A DNA stretch of 61,921 nucleotides from Mycogone perniciosa (lineage: Eukaryota; Ascomycota; Sordariomycetes; Hypocreales; Hypocreaceae), in contig JAOALB010000119.1 in the NCBI GenBank assembly GCA_025331125.1, positions 1-61,921 on the forward strand, written 5' to 3'. The notes below the pieces were generated by a model that ran no database searches, was not told the DNA's origin, and saw nothing but the letters and a program-made list of their open reading frames with translations. Position numbers and translations under genes: made by a program. Positions 13,601 to 24,634 of this stretch are shown here, in pieces. Position 1 is the first letter of the stretch. Each line of letters begins with the position of its first letter.

Positions 13601-16268
13601 ATTAATAAAATTAATTATTCTTTTAATTAATATGAAAGTTATTATATTTAAATTAAAAGTATTGAAAAATAATGTTATATTTATTAATATTTAATATATT
13701 GCAAAAAACTACTTTTTTATATTTCGCGATTTTAAATTGAAAATAATTAATCTTTTACTTAATTTATTTATTAAAATATATAAAAGCTTCTTTTCTTTTT
13801 TAATAAAATTAATATAATTTAATTTTCTTTTTTTAAAGTAACTATAAGCGCTTTATAGTTATAAATATAATAGAATGGCCTATTACTTTACTATTTATTA
13901 ATATATATAATTAACATATTTTAATCATTATTTTTAATTTAAAATATAGTAAATCGTTATTATTACTTTTATTATTTAATATTTTAAAAAATACAATTTA
14001 TTAATTATTACTTTATAGCCTTTTTATAAGTAATATTAATTTCTTTTAATTCTTTTTATTTTATATAAACTTTATAGTTAATTAAAATTCTTTAACGTAA
14101 ATATTACTTTTTTTATTATAAGCAGTTCCTTTATAAGTAATAAAGTTAAACTAGTTTTAATATAGCCCTTTTATAATTTAATTAATCTCTTTATCTTTTA
14201 AAGTAGGTTTATACTTTATCTATTTCTATATTTACTACTTTTAAAGTTTTTCCTATAGGTAAATAATATATTAATCTTTTAATTTATTTTATTTATATAT
14301 AATATACTTTAAATAATATTATTAATTGCATTTAAACCTTTATAGCTAATAATATTCCTTTAAAGTTTTAATATTTAATTTAATAATAATAATTTTAAAG
14401 TTTTAATATGATATAGTTATAATTTATTCTTTAAAAGTATTATAATCCTATACCTACTTTATAAAATAAAACAAGGTTTCAATGAAAAATATATTATACT
14501 TTACTTTTTTATAAAAGTATATTATATAGCTATATATAATATAAATAATATAGGACTTAATATAATACTCTTTATAAATAAAGTGATTTATAATATAGAA
14601 TCTTTATTTATAAATATATATAGGTTTTATTTATATAGCCAAAGCTATTAAAATTATTTTAATAATTATTTTATTATTAATCTTATTTTATATATAAAGC
14701 AACTTATATAAATATAAATATATTTTATTTAATTATATATTTATAGTAATTCTTTTAATTAAATAAAAGTAATATTTATTTAAGTTATTTTGAGAGTTAC
14801 TATATATTAATAGTGTATTTTCTAGTTTTAAAGGTATAGTATTATATAATAATAATTTATATTATAAAAGGTTATTTCTATTCTTATTCTTAAAATTATT
14901 ACTATTAGTCTATTTTTTATTACCTACAGTAATTTAATTAAAATATTAATAGTTAATTATAATAACTATATATTTATTTAAAATACTATTATCTTTATTT
15001 AACTTTATATAATTAAAATTTAAGTTTTATTCTATTACATTATTTAAATATAATAAATATTTATTTACTTTATTTTCTTTAAATATATCTTTAAAAATTA
15101 AAGATTTAAGTTTTAATTAATATCTTTTTTAGTTTATTATAAATATCTTTTTTAATTATTTTTAATATTATTTACTTGTATTTTTATTAAATTTATATAT
15201 AAAGCAGCTATAATTATAATATATAACTTAATTAAATAATATATAATTAATAGCTTTTAAAATTATATTAAGCTTTTATTTAAGTTCTAATATAGGCTTT
15301 CAATGTTTATTAGTTTTTAGCTTTTATAAAGCTTTATAGTCCTTTAAAGTATATTTTTGCTTATTATAGTTATAATATATAACTTTTACTTTTCCTTTTT
15401 AAATAATATTTAAATTTATTTAATTAAATGTTTTATTATTAAAGCTAACAATATATTTTTATTATTTTCCACTTTAATTTATATATTTCTATTATTCTTT
15501 ACTTTAACTTATATATTTTCAATATTTATACATTTATTTAAACTCTTCTTTTTCTATTTAAGTAAACCTTTTTATATAAATTACTTTTATTTATATATTC
15601 TTTAACAAATTTAATAATACTTTTATTATAAAAGAATTTATAAATTTCTTATATAACTTTTAGCTTAAATATATTATAAAAGCATTTTATAAAAGTACAC
15701 TTTCTTTATTTAACTTTAAAAGTATAGTTTTTAAAGTATATAGTATAAGTAAAGTATCTTTATTTTTAAATTAAAATTATAAATCTTTTTTCTTTAATAT
15801 ATTCTTAATTAATATTATTAAAGATATTCTTTAATCTTTCTTTAAATTAATTATAGCTAGTAAATATAAACTATATTTATTTATTTACTTTACTTTCATT
15901 ATTAAAGAAATCCTTTTAAATAGGTTTAAACTATTTTAAGGTATTTCCTTTAAGCTATCTGGCAGTTAAAAGGACTTTATTAATCTCTATATTCAAGCTA
16001 GTTAAAAAATAGGTAAAATAGTTATATAGTTAAGTAAAAATTAGTTAAAGTGCTATAATGCTTTTATTAAAAGGTTTAAAGGGCTATAATTTAAGTGATT
16101 CTTTTAAGTCCTTTAAAGGTTAATTCCTTTTATAGTTTAGTATAAAGTTTAAAGCAAGTAAAGTTTAATTTTATAAATTTATAAGAATTATTTACTATTA
16201 TTAAATTATTTATTTAAGTTTTATGTTTTTAATAATTAAATATTCATTGTATTACCTTTACCCTATAC

Positions 16269-16849
16269 TATAAAAATAAGAAAGTTATACTAAACTTTAT
16301 TTATATATAACTTTTAAGAAACTATATATAATATAGTAATAAGAAAATAATTAAGAGTTTAATTAGCTTAATAATAAATAAACAATTAAATTATACTTAA
16401 ACTAATAGCTAGAAAGCTATAAAATATCTAATAGATATATAGCTAATATAAAAGTTATTATATAAATAATAGCTATATCTTTTATAATAGTTCTTTAGCT
16501 AAATAATATAAATATAGTGGCAGAATTAAGTTTATAGACCTATTCCTATTTTCTATAAAGTCTATTTATATAAAATATCATTTAAATCGACTTACAGCTA
16601 TATAAACAGGAAACTATTTTAATTAAATCTTTTACAATAGCTATTATAGCTATTATATTAAATGTAAGGTAGGCGGGATAGCTGGTTTTAGCTTAATTAT
16701 TATCGTTAAAAATAACAGAAATTTCCTCACTTATATTAAAATTCCTTTTAAATTGAATCCTAGTATTAAGCCTAATTCTAGGTTTAGCTAAAATAAAAAG
16801 GTTACTTAAATGTATTAAAATCCTTACCTTTTAGCTATCCTTTTTAATA
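16269..16849 (-). repeat. 3' LTR of Copia-1
   Basis: Reverse complement of the family consensus visible at 21,751-22,330 and 37,189-37,769. It is strongly RIP-mutated, with one better stretch near 16,660-16,800. Preceded on the left by TSD TATAC. Confidence 0.85.
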
Positions 16850-17303
16850 CTCCCTTTAAAATAAATATTATCTTATATAACTTTAAAGTAAATAGAAGAT
16901 CTAAATATAGGAAAGTAACTAGAATATAAAATAAAAGGATAGTTAATATAGTTAAAAATAAGAAAAATAGCTAATAGCTATTAAAAGGGTAAAGAGTTTA
17001 CATATATACTTTAAGTAAAGTCTTAAAATTAAAGAGACTTATAAAATTCTTTAATTTCAGACTTAGAAAAGGCTTAATAAGCCTATTAGCAACTATTTTA
17101 CTAATTTTTAAATAGTTAATTATAATAACACTATTTTTAATTTATTCCTTTATATAATTAAACTGTAATAAAGTATATTTTATTTAATTATAAAAGGTAA
17201 GGTTATTTAAAGTAAAAATAGCACTTTTATTATTATTTAATAAAGATATTAGCTATTTAATTAACTAAACTACCTCTTTATATAGGCTAATAAACTATTA
17301 AAT

Positions 17304-17968
17304 CTCTTTAATAGCCTTTATAAAAGCTATAAACTCTGCTTTTAATATAAAAAGATAAATAATTAAGCCCCTTTTTAATTTCTAGTTAATTAACCTATTA
17401 GTAATTATAATAATATAACTATAAATCGATTTACTTAATTCTTTATCTTTAATAAAATTATTATTGCAATAGCTAATAAATATAAAACTAGAGTTTCTAG
17501 TATATTAAATAGCTAGATTTTAACTATTATTTAAATACTATAATAGGTTATAGGCTATATTTAAATGCTTTTTATAAAGGCTTTAGAATTATTTTACTAG
17601 CTATTAAACCAGAAAACTAATATTTATTTGAATATAGATTAATAAATAAATAATAGTATTAATTATAGCTTAGAAAAGCTTAGTATTAGCTTTATTTAAT
17701 TTAGTTATAGTTTTATTAGCTAAAAGAGAGGGCTATAAAGGTAATTAAATAAACTTTAAGTCTTAAAGATTAAAGAACTTTATAGCTTTAGTAATATATT
17801 AGTTCTAAAAAAGCTAAAAAAGCCTTTTTCTTTATCTTTAATTATCTAAACCTTTAAAAAGAAAAAGGTAAAGCCTTTATCTTTTATAATATAGACTTTA
17901 TTAAAAGTTAACTTTAGCTAAACTATAGCTTTTTTATTTAATTTAATAAAAAACCAGTTATTTATATA
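17304..17968 (-). pseudogene. Reverse transcriptase and RNase H remnant of Copia-1
   Basis: At 17,957-17,968 the minus strand encodes YINN inside the frame NNTFIITYINNWFFI. The family motif is YVDD, so both catalytic Asp codons (GAT, GAC) have become Asn codons (AAT, AAC) by G-to-A change. About 620 bp further on, AEFIAFIKAIKE at 17,304-17,339 matches the RNase H segment usually read as AEYxAL...KE. Stops interrupt the frame between them. Confidence 0.75.
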
Positions 17969-19449
17969 AGTAATAATAAAGGTATTATTAGCTAGATTAT
18001 AAAGAATAGTAGAGTTAAAAATTAAAGGATTATATCTTAGTTTATTTCCTAAGGCTTATAAAGCTTATTGCTATTCTTTAAATAACTATTAAAAACTATA
18101 AAGAGATTTCTATAATTAAATAACCTAATTTATATTAAGGTTATAACCTAGCTTTCTAAAATAAACTTAGTCTTAAAGGAATCTTAACTAACATAGCCTT
18201 TAAACCCTTTAAGGAAGTTAAAGAAAATAGTTTCTTTAAATATTTTATTAAAGAAAGTATTAACAAAGTTAATTTATTTAGTTTTTTAGTTATAAAGAGT
18301 AGTTAAAGCTAATAAGAGCTATTAAGTAAAAATAATAGCTGTTAAGGTAAATATTTAATTAAAATTTAGTCCTTTTAATTATTAAAAACCTTTAATAATT
18401 AGCCTAGCTTTAAATTTTACTATTTTATTATTTTAGTCTTTTTAGTCTTTAAAACTAATTAATTAATAATAGGATTCCTGCCTTTAAAAATACTATTATA
18501 TTTAATAAAAGTAAAGGTATATTATTTAATTAACTAGTTAAAGTTACTATAAATTACTTTTAGCTATTTAATTTTATTAAGATTATAAAGTATTTACTTA
18601 AATATTTATAAATCTTATATTATAGTAGCTAGAAAGGCTAGCTTTATAAAATTATTATAAAGAAAATAAAGTATATTTATGTTTATGAAGTCTTTTATAA
18701 TTATAAAGTCTTATATACTTAATATAGGAATAAAGGGAATAGCAGTAGGTCCTCCCTTTAAAAATAAGTTAACAAGTAAAGGATTAATATTTTAAAAGCT
18801 AGGAATTATTTAATTTAAGAAATCTAGCTTTATTTCTCCCTTTAATTTCTTATTATCTTAACTTATAATAGGCTTTAAGATTTAAAGCTTAGGAATTTTA
18901 TTTTTATATAGCTTTATAGTTAATAATTTAAAGACTATATATTTAATGAAAATATAAATAAAGTAGGTATTATGATTTAAAACTATTAATAGTCTTTTAG
19001 TTTTAGTTTTAAAGGCTAATTTATAGCCTTTAGCCCTTTATTTCTATAAAATAAATACCTTATAATAAAAGCTAATAATCCTATATCTTTATAAATTAGG
19101 TTTATTATCTTTATTGAAGTTTAAGTCTTTATATAATTTTTAATAAAAGGTAACGTCTTTATTAATAATAGCTATATAGTTAATTAATTTAAAAACTGCA
19201 ATAATAATAAAGTTTTAAAAGTATATTAATAGGTTAACAGCTATAATAATAGCTTATTAATAAACCTTTAATATAGTATTTTATTAAATTATTTTATTTA
19301 TAAATATAAAGGCTACTAAAAGAATATATAATTCTTAAAAAAAAGAATTAAATTTAAAGTTTTTAGTTAATTTCCTTTCTACTATTATAGTAAAACTCTT
19401 TAAAATATTAGGTATACTGCATTTTTAAGCTATTAATAAAGCCTTATAT

Positions 19450-19990
19450 AATAGTTAAAAAGGTAAATCTATTATAATCTTTTAAAAGGAATAGCTACCT
19501 ATATTTTAATTTTCTATTAATAATTAAAAGACTAATAGGGGCCTTATTATAAGGCATTAGCTTTATAAAGAAAATATTAGCTTTTAAATAATTTAAAGAG
19601 GCTAATAGATTAGGAATTAGCTTTAAATTAAGCCTTTTAATAGCTTTTCCTTTATTATATACTAAATAATAAAATTTAATCTCTTTAATAAAATTAAAGT
19701 TAAAAATTCTAGTAATTATTTTCATAGTCTTTTTTAATAAACTTAAATTAATATAATTTAATCTTTTATACTATAGAAAGGCTAGCTTTAATAGTTTATA
19801 GTTAAAACTAATAATAGTTTCTCCCTTTAATTTAAATAACTTAATAACTTTTAAATCTTTAATAATAAAAGATTCCTTAGATATATAAGGCTTTTCCTTT
19901 ATAAAAGTATCCACTATAAACTTATTCCCCTTTATTTCTTTAAGTAATAAAGGCATATAAGGCCCCTTTTCCTTTACTTAGCCTAAGGTT
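19450..19990 (-). pseudogene. GAG-pre-integrase and integrase start of Copia-1
   Basis: Two open stretches, 19,956-19,771 and 19,725-19,495, are pieces of one former frame broken by stops. The first ends LLKLAFL at the position where the better copy at 44,196-44,675 has a stop for Trp followed by YKRLGYIS, the decayed LWHxRLGH motif of the GAG-pre-integrase domain. The second carries YNKGKAIKRLN and then the integrase start (ANIFFIKLMPYNKAPISLL), with Asn in place of the first catalytic Asp. Neither piece should be taken as a gene. Confidence 0.75.
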
Positions 19991-21750
19991 TTAAAGAGTT
20001 TAAAGAAATCCTTTCCTTTAAAATCATTTTTCTTTATAAGCTTAAAACTAAATCTAGTTAATTATTTCTTCTTTAAAGCTATTATTTCTAGAATAGTAAT
20101 ATATTTCTAAACCTTTTCTTTACTTATAGCAGGAATTTAAACTTATATAAAGCTATAAGCTCTATAGCTATTTATATAGCTATATAGTATAGTATATCCT
20201 TTAATTATAAAGAAAAAGCTATATTTTAAAGGATTTAACAGATTTATTAACTATATAGTTTTTATAAAAAAAGTATTATATTATATATACCTTTTAGCTT
20301 AATAATACTTTAAACTATTTATAAAGTTTATATTTAATTATTAGTAAAAAAGACTATTTAATAAACTTATTTCTCTTTATTTATTATTATTATTAAAAAT
20401 ATTAAAAGTAATTATACTTATTCCTTTAAATATAATAAGACCCCCTTTAATATAAATAATATTAAATTCCTGATTATTAAGTTTATAATTTATAAGCTAT
20501 TTTCTAAAATTAACTATATAAACTATAAATCTAGTATTATATAATAAACTATCCTAAATAGGAAGTTTAAGGGATTTAAAGGATATTAAAGACTTTTTGC
20601 CTTTCCTAGCATTTAAAGCTTATAAAAGATTTTAATTATTATTTAAACTAGTAATAAATTTAATAAAAGAATCCTTTAATAGCTCTTTTAAGCAATACCC
20701 TTTAACAGCTAGATTATATATACTAATAAAAGTATAATCCTTTTTAGTTTATTTTTAGTTATTATTTTAATTCTTTTAATTTCGTTTCCTTTTATAGGAA
20801 TTAAAAGCTAGCTTTTAACCTTTAAATCTAAAAGGTATTAATAAATCTTTAAAAGGTTTAAAAAGCTTTAAGGCCTTATTAACCTTATATATAATAAAAA
20901 ATAGATTTCTAGTCTCTTTTAATATATCTGCTATAAGAAACTGAATATTAAAACCTTTAATTAATTATTTAATAGCTTTATTAAATTTAATAGTTTTTTT
21001 AATTCTTTTAGCCTATTAAAAGTATATTTTGTTTAAGGAATTTAAATATTAATTTACTTAATTTAATATATTAATATTAACCTTTAAAATAGCTAGCTTA
21101 ATTAATAAACTATTAAAAGTAATATTAAATTTTACTAAAGATCTTTTATAATTACTATAATTTATTAAATCAAATTCCCTATAAAGCAAATCTCTTTACC
21201 ATATATTAAAGTAATTATATTATCTTTTTAAAGCTAAAAATACTTTTTTAAACTTTAAATTTAAGTAATAAATATAGTAAAAATAACCATTAACCTATCT
21301 TTAATTAATATAAATAATAAAACCTATTTTAAATAAAATAAAGAATTAATAACTATAGCATTTTCTATAAAGGTATGGTAATTTATAGCCTTTAATATAA
21401 TACTTAAAGAGTATTTCTATTAATAAAAGTTATTAAGATTTATTAACTTATAGCTTTCTAAAAAGCTATAAACCTTTTTAAATACCTTTTTAATAAAACT
21501 ATTATTGAAAGTTAAAATAATAGGTTAAGTAAAATTTAAATAAATATAAAAATAAAGGTAAAAGCTTATATTAACATTAAAATAGGCGCTATAGCATTAA
21601 TTTCTATTAAACTTATAGTTTATTAAAGTTAAAGACTTAAAATAGTAGCAGTTAAGCTAGCTAAAGTATTAAATAGCTAAGTTATAGTATTATTTTAACC
21701 CTTTAACTATATCTTTACTATTTTAATAAAAGCCCTCTATACTTAAAGCT

Positions 21751-22330
21751 TGTTAAAAAGGAGGGCTAAAAAGTAAGGATTTCAGTGTATTTAGGTAACC
21801 TTCCTATTCTGGCTAGACCTGGAATTAGGCCCGACGCTAGGACCGAGTTCCGGAGGAACTTCGGTGTAAGTCAGGAAATCTCTGTTATCTTTAACGATAA
21901 CAATTGAGCTAGGACCAGCTATCCCGCCTACCCTAGACTCAATATAATGGCCACAATAGCTATTGTGAAAAATCTGACTAAAATGGTTTCCTGTTTGTAT
22001 GGCCGTGAGTCGATTTGGCCGATTTCCTATATAAATGAATTTTGCGGAAAATAAGAATAGGGCTACGAACCTAATTCTGCCGCTATATTCCTATTATCTA
22101 GTCGGAGGACTATTATAGAAGACAAAGCTATTGTTTATACAATCACTTCTACACCAGCCGCATATACACTAGATATTCTATAGCTTCTAGCTATTAGATC
22201 GTTTACAATTTAATTGTTTATTTATTGTTAACTTAACTAGACTCTTAGTTGTTTCCCTATTGCTGTATTGTATACAGCTTCTTAGAAGCTGCATATAAAT
22301 GAGGTTTAGTATAACCTTGTAATTTCAACA
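21751..22330 (+). repeat. Solo LTR of the Copia-1 family, little mutated, inside Copia-1
   Basis: 580 bp beginning TGTTAAAAAGGAGGGC and ending TTTCAACA, flanked on both sides by AAGCT (21,746-21,750; 22,331-22,335). The flanking sequence is Copia-1 interior, and this LTR lies in the opposite orientation. It keeps far more C and G than its host element, so it is young or escaped RIP. A TATA-like CCTATATAAATG is at 22,026-22,037. A solo LTR forms when the two LTRs of a full element recombine. Confidence 0.92.
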
Positions 22331-22712
22331 AAGCTTTTATTTTATATTTTATACTTAAATAAATAAATCCCTTTACTACTAAAGAAAGCTATTATCTTTA
22401 ATTAAAGAAATAAGGCTACTAAAAGGCTTAATAGGTTAACTTATACTATTAACATTAAATCTATATCCTATAAAAATAAGGAATATACTATATAGTATAT
22501 AAAAGTAGTAATACTAGTAGTATTATTATAACTGTAATAGTATTTATAGTAAAAGCCTAAAAGTAACTTTAAATAGCTAAAATTCTAAAAAGTATTAAAA
22601 TAAATATTAAGATAAACACTATAAAAACCAGCTATAAATGCTGTAATAGCTTTTAAGGAAATACTATAACTATTAGAAAAGTATTAATAAAGACTTAAGA
22701 AAAACTCTTTAA

Positions 22713-22723
22713 GGCTTATAACC
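22713..22723 (-). other. Putative primer-binding site of Copia-1
   Basis: Minus strand GGTTATAAGCC directly after the 5' LTR. GGTTATGAGCC would pair with the anticodon loop region of eukaryotic initiator tRNA-Met (GGCTCATAACC); the one mismatch is a RIP-type G-to-A. Copia-2 has GTTATAAGCC at the same place. Copia-type elements are known to use internally cleaved initiator tRNA. Confidence 0.5.
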
Positions 22724-23304
22724 TATAAAAATAATAAAGTTATACTAAACTTTATTTATATATAACTTTTAAGAAGCTATATATAATACAGTAATAAAAA
22801 AATAACTAAAAGTTTAATTAAGTTAATAATAGATAAATAATTAAATTATAACTAAACTAATAGCTAGAAAGTTATAGACTATTAAATGTATATACAGCTA
22901 GTATAAAAGTAATTATATAAACAATAGCTTTATTTTCTATAATAGTCCTTTAACTAGATAATAAAAGTATAGCGGCAGAATTAAGTTTATAGCCCTATTC
23001 CTAGTTTCTGCAAAATCTATTTATATAGGAAATCAGCTAAATCGACTTATAATTATATAAACAGGAAACTATTTTAGTTAGACTTTTTATAATAGCTATT
23101 ATAGTTATTATATTAAGTCTAGGGTAGGCGGGATAGCTAGTCTTAGCTTAATTGTTATTATTGAAGATAATAGAAATTTTATAACTTACACTAAAGTTCC
23201 TCCTAAACTTAGTCCTAGCATTGGGCCTAATTCCGGGTCTAGCCAGAATAGAAAGATTACCTAAATACATTAAAATCCTTATTTTTCAGCCCTCCTTTTT
23301 AATA
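22724..23304 (-). repeat. 5' LTR of Copia-1
   Basis: Same family and orientation as 16,269-16,849 and somewhat less degraded at its right half (23,100-23,300). Adjacent to the putative tRNA primer site at 22,713-22,723. Confidence 0.85.
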
Positions 23305-23538
23305 TATATAATTAGTTTTTATATATTAAAAGGCTTTTTTTATATAAATATATAATTATTTTATTTTATTAAGTTTATCTTTATCTTTAATTTTATTTGT
23401 ATTATTATCTTTATTATTATCCTATATTTAGTAAAAAGGCAAAATAAAAGGTAAAGTATTAAAAGAGGATATAATAGCGGATATATTTACAATTATTACT
23501 TAAATTCTTAATAGCCTTTTAAATAAAAGTTCTTAATA

Positions 23539-23925
23539 TATAACAATTTAAGTTAATTCTTAATAGTTAAACCAAGGTTTATAGGTTTATATTAATAGAA
23601 AGGTTAAAGATAAATACTAAGCAGGGTAATATAGTTATAATTTTATAAAATAGGCAGTTTTAGTAAATATAATTTATTAATAACTTTTTAAATAACTCTA
23701 TTAAATAAATAGTAAACTAGTTATATATATATAAAAGAGATATATAATAAATATATTTAAATTATTTAGATTATAGTAATCTTAATAATTTAAGATTATA
23801 GTTTTATATAGTAATCCCTTTTATAAAATTATACTTATAGCCGCAATCTATTAGTAATTAATTAAAGGTTCCAATATTTTGCTGCAATCCTATAACTAGG
23901 TCTTTAATATAGTTAGGTTATAGTA
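23539..23925 (-). repeat. 5' LTR of Gypsy G1 (U3 type A)
   Basis: Starts TATAACAATTTAAGTTAATT on the plus strand, aligning base for base with the TGTGACGATCCGGGTTGATT end by transitions only. Followed by TSD TTATA at 23,926-23,930. Confidence 0.8.
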
Positions 23926-24280
23926 TTATATATTAAAAAGGATATACAAAGTTTATATAAAAACCTATTATTCTTTTAAAAAATATAACTACTTTAAATA
24001 TTTATATAAAGAGATATAAGTTTATTAAAACTATAAATAAGCCTTTTAATTAATATACTTTTATAAAGAAAAAATATATAAAATAACTAGTTTAATAAAG
24101 GGGTAGTAGTATAAGTTAAATTTAATATAAAAAGAATATAATTATATTAAACCTAGTATTATAATATATTTTACTTCTTTAACTACCTAATATAAATATA
24201 TATATTAAGCTTAATATATAAGCTTAAAGACTATATATATATATATATAATTACTTTATAAATTAATATATATAATTTAA
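23926..24280 (-). mobile_element. DNA-transposon fragment T1, right part with terminal inverted repeat
   Basis: Matches the reverse complement of 38,123-38,435, including the TIR end of T2 (here ending near 24,270 with TTTATAAATTAATATATA). Continues the copy broken at 9,320. Confidence 0.6.
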
Positions 24281-24285
24281 TAATC

Positions 24286-24634
24286 TATAATAATCCGGGT
24301 TGATTCTTTATACTTAAACTAAGGTTTATAGGTTTATATAGTTAGGGATAAATACTAAGCAAGGTAATATAGTTATTACTTTAGAAAATAAACGGTTTTA
24401 GTAAATGCAATTATTAATAACTGTCTAAATAACTATATTAAATGATTATAGCTTATCTAGTTTTATATATGAAGGAAATATATTAAAGATTAATTATCTT
24501 TAAATTATAGACTAATCCTTTAAAAGTGTAGATTATAGTATAAGAACCAGGGACTGCGATTCAGCTATTGGTTTAGGTTATATATGTTAATATATAATAT
24601 ATATATATATAGGATATATATTTGGGTTATAATA
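24286..24634 (-). repeat. 3' LTR of Gypsy G2 (U3 type B)
   Basis: Starts TATAATAATCCGGGTTGATT on the plus strand and is followed by the polypurine complement TAATATCCCCC. It carries the AACCAGGGACTGCGATTCAG block that marks U3 type B. Confidence 0.8.

Larger units (their letters stand above)
16269..23304 (-). mobile_element. Ty1/Copia retrotransposon Copia-1, RIP-degraded, inserted into Gypsy G1
   Basis: LTRs at 16,269-16,849 and 22,724-23,304, TSD TATAC (16,264-16,268) and TATAT (23,305-23,309), one RIP-type difference. Sense is minus: the 3' LTR is preceded by a purine tract (AAAGGGAG, complement of 16,850-16,857). The 5' LTR is followed by GGTTATAAGCC, which resembles a primer site for the anticodon arm of initiator tRNA-Met. 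Readable remnants on the minus strand, in pol order: GAG-pre-integrase and integrase start (19,450-19,990), reverse transcriptase YINN for YVDD (17,957-17,968), and RNase H motif AEFIAFIKAIKE (17,304-17,339). Order GAG-pre/IN, RT, RH is diagnostic of Copia. About 7.0 kb with a 580-bp solo LTR nested at 21,751. Confidence 0.88.
9321..23925 (-). mobile_element. Gypsy chromovirus retrotransposon G1, RIP-degraded, with nested Copia
   Basis: Two LTRs (9,321-9,709 and 23,539-23,925) are flanked by the 5-bp duplication TTATA (9,316-9,320; 23,926-23,930). Coding sense is minus. The last pol domain, a chromodomain remnant, lies at about 10,440-10,600 next to the 3' LTR, and a run of C at 9,715-9,720 is the complement of a polypurine tract. 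The interior is interrupted by Copia-1 (16,269-23,304); without it the element is about 7.6 kb. The uninterrupted sequence is seen in the other copies near 30,640-30,690 and 59,450-59,490. All frames are closed by C-to-T and G-to-A changes. Confidence 0.85.
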
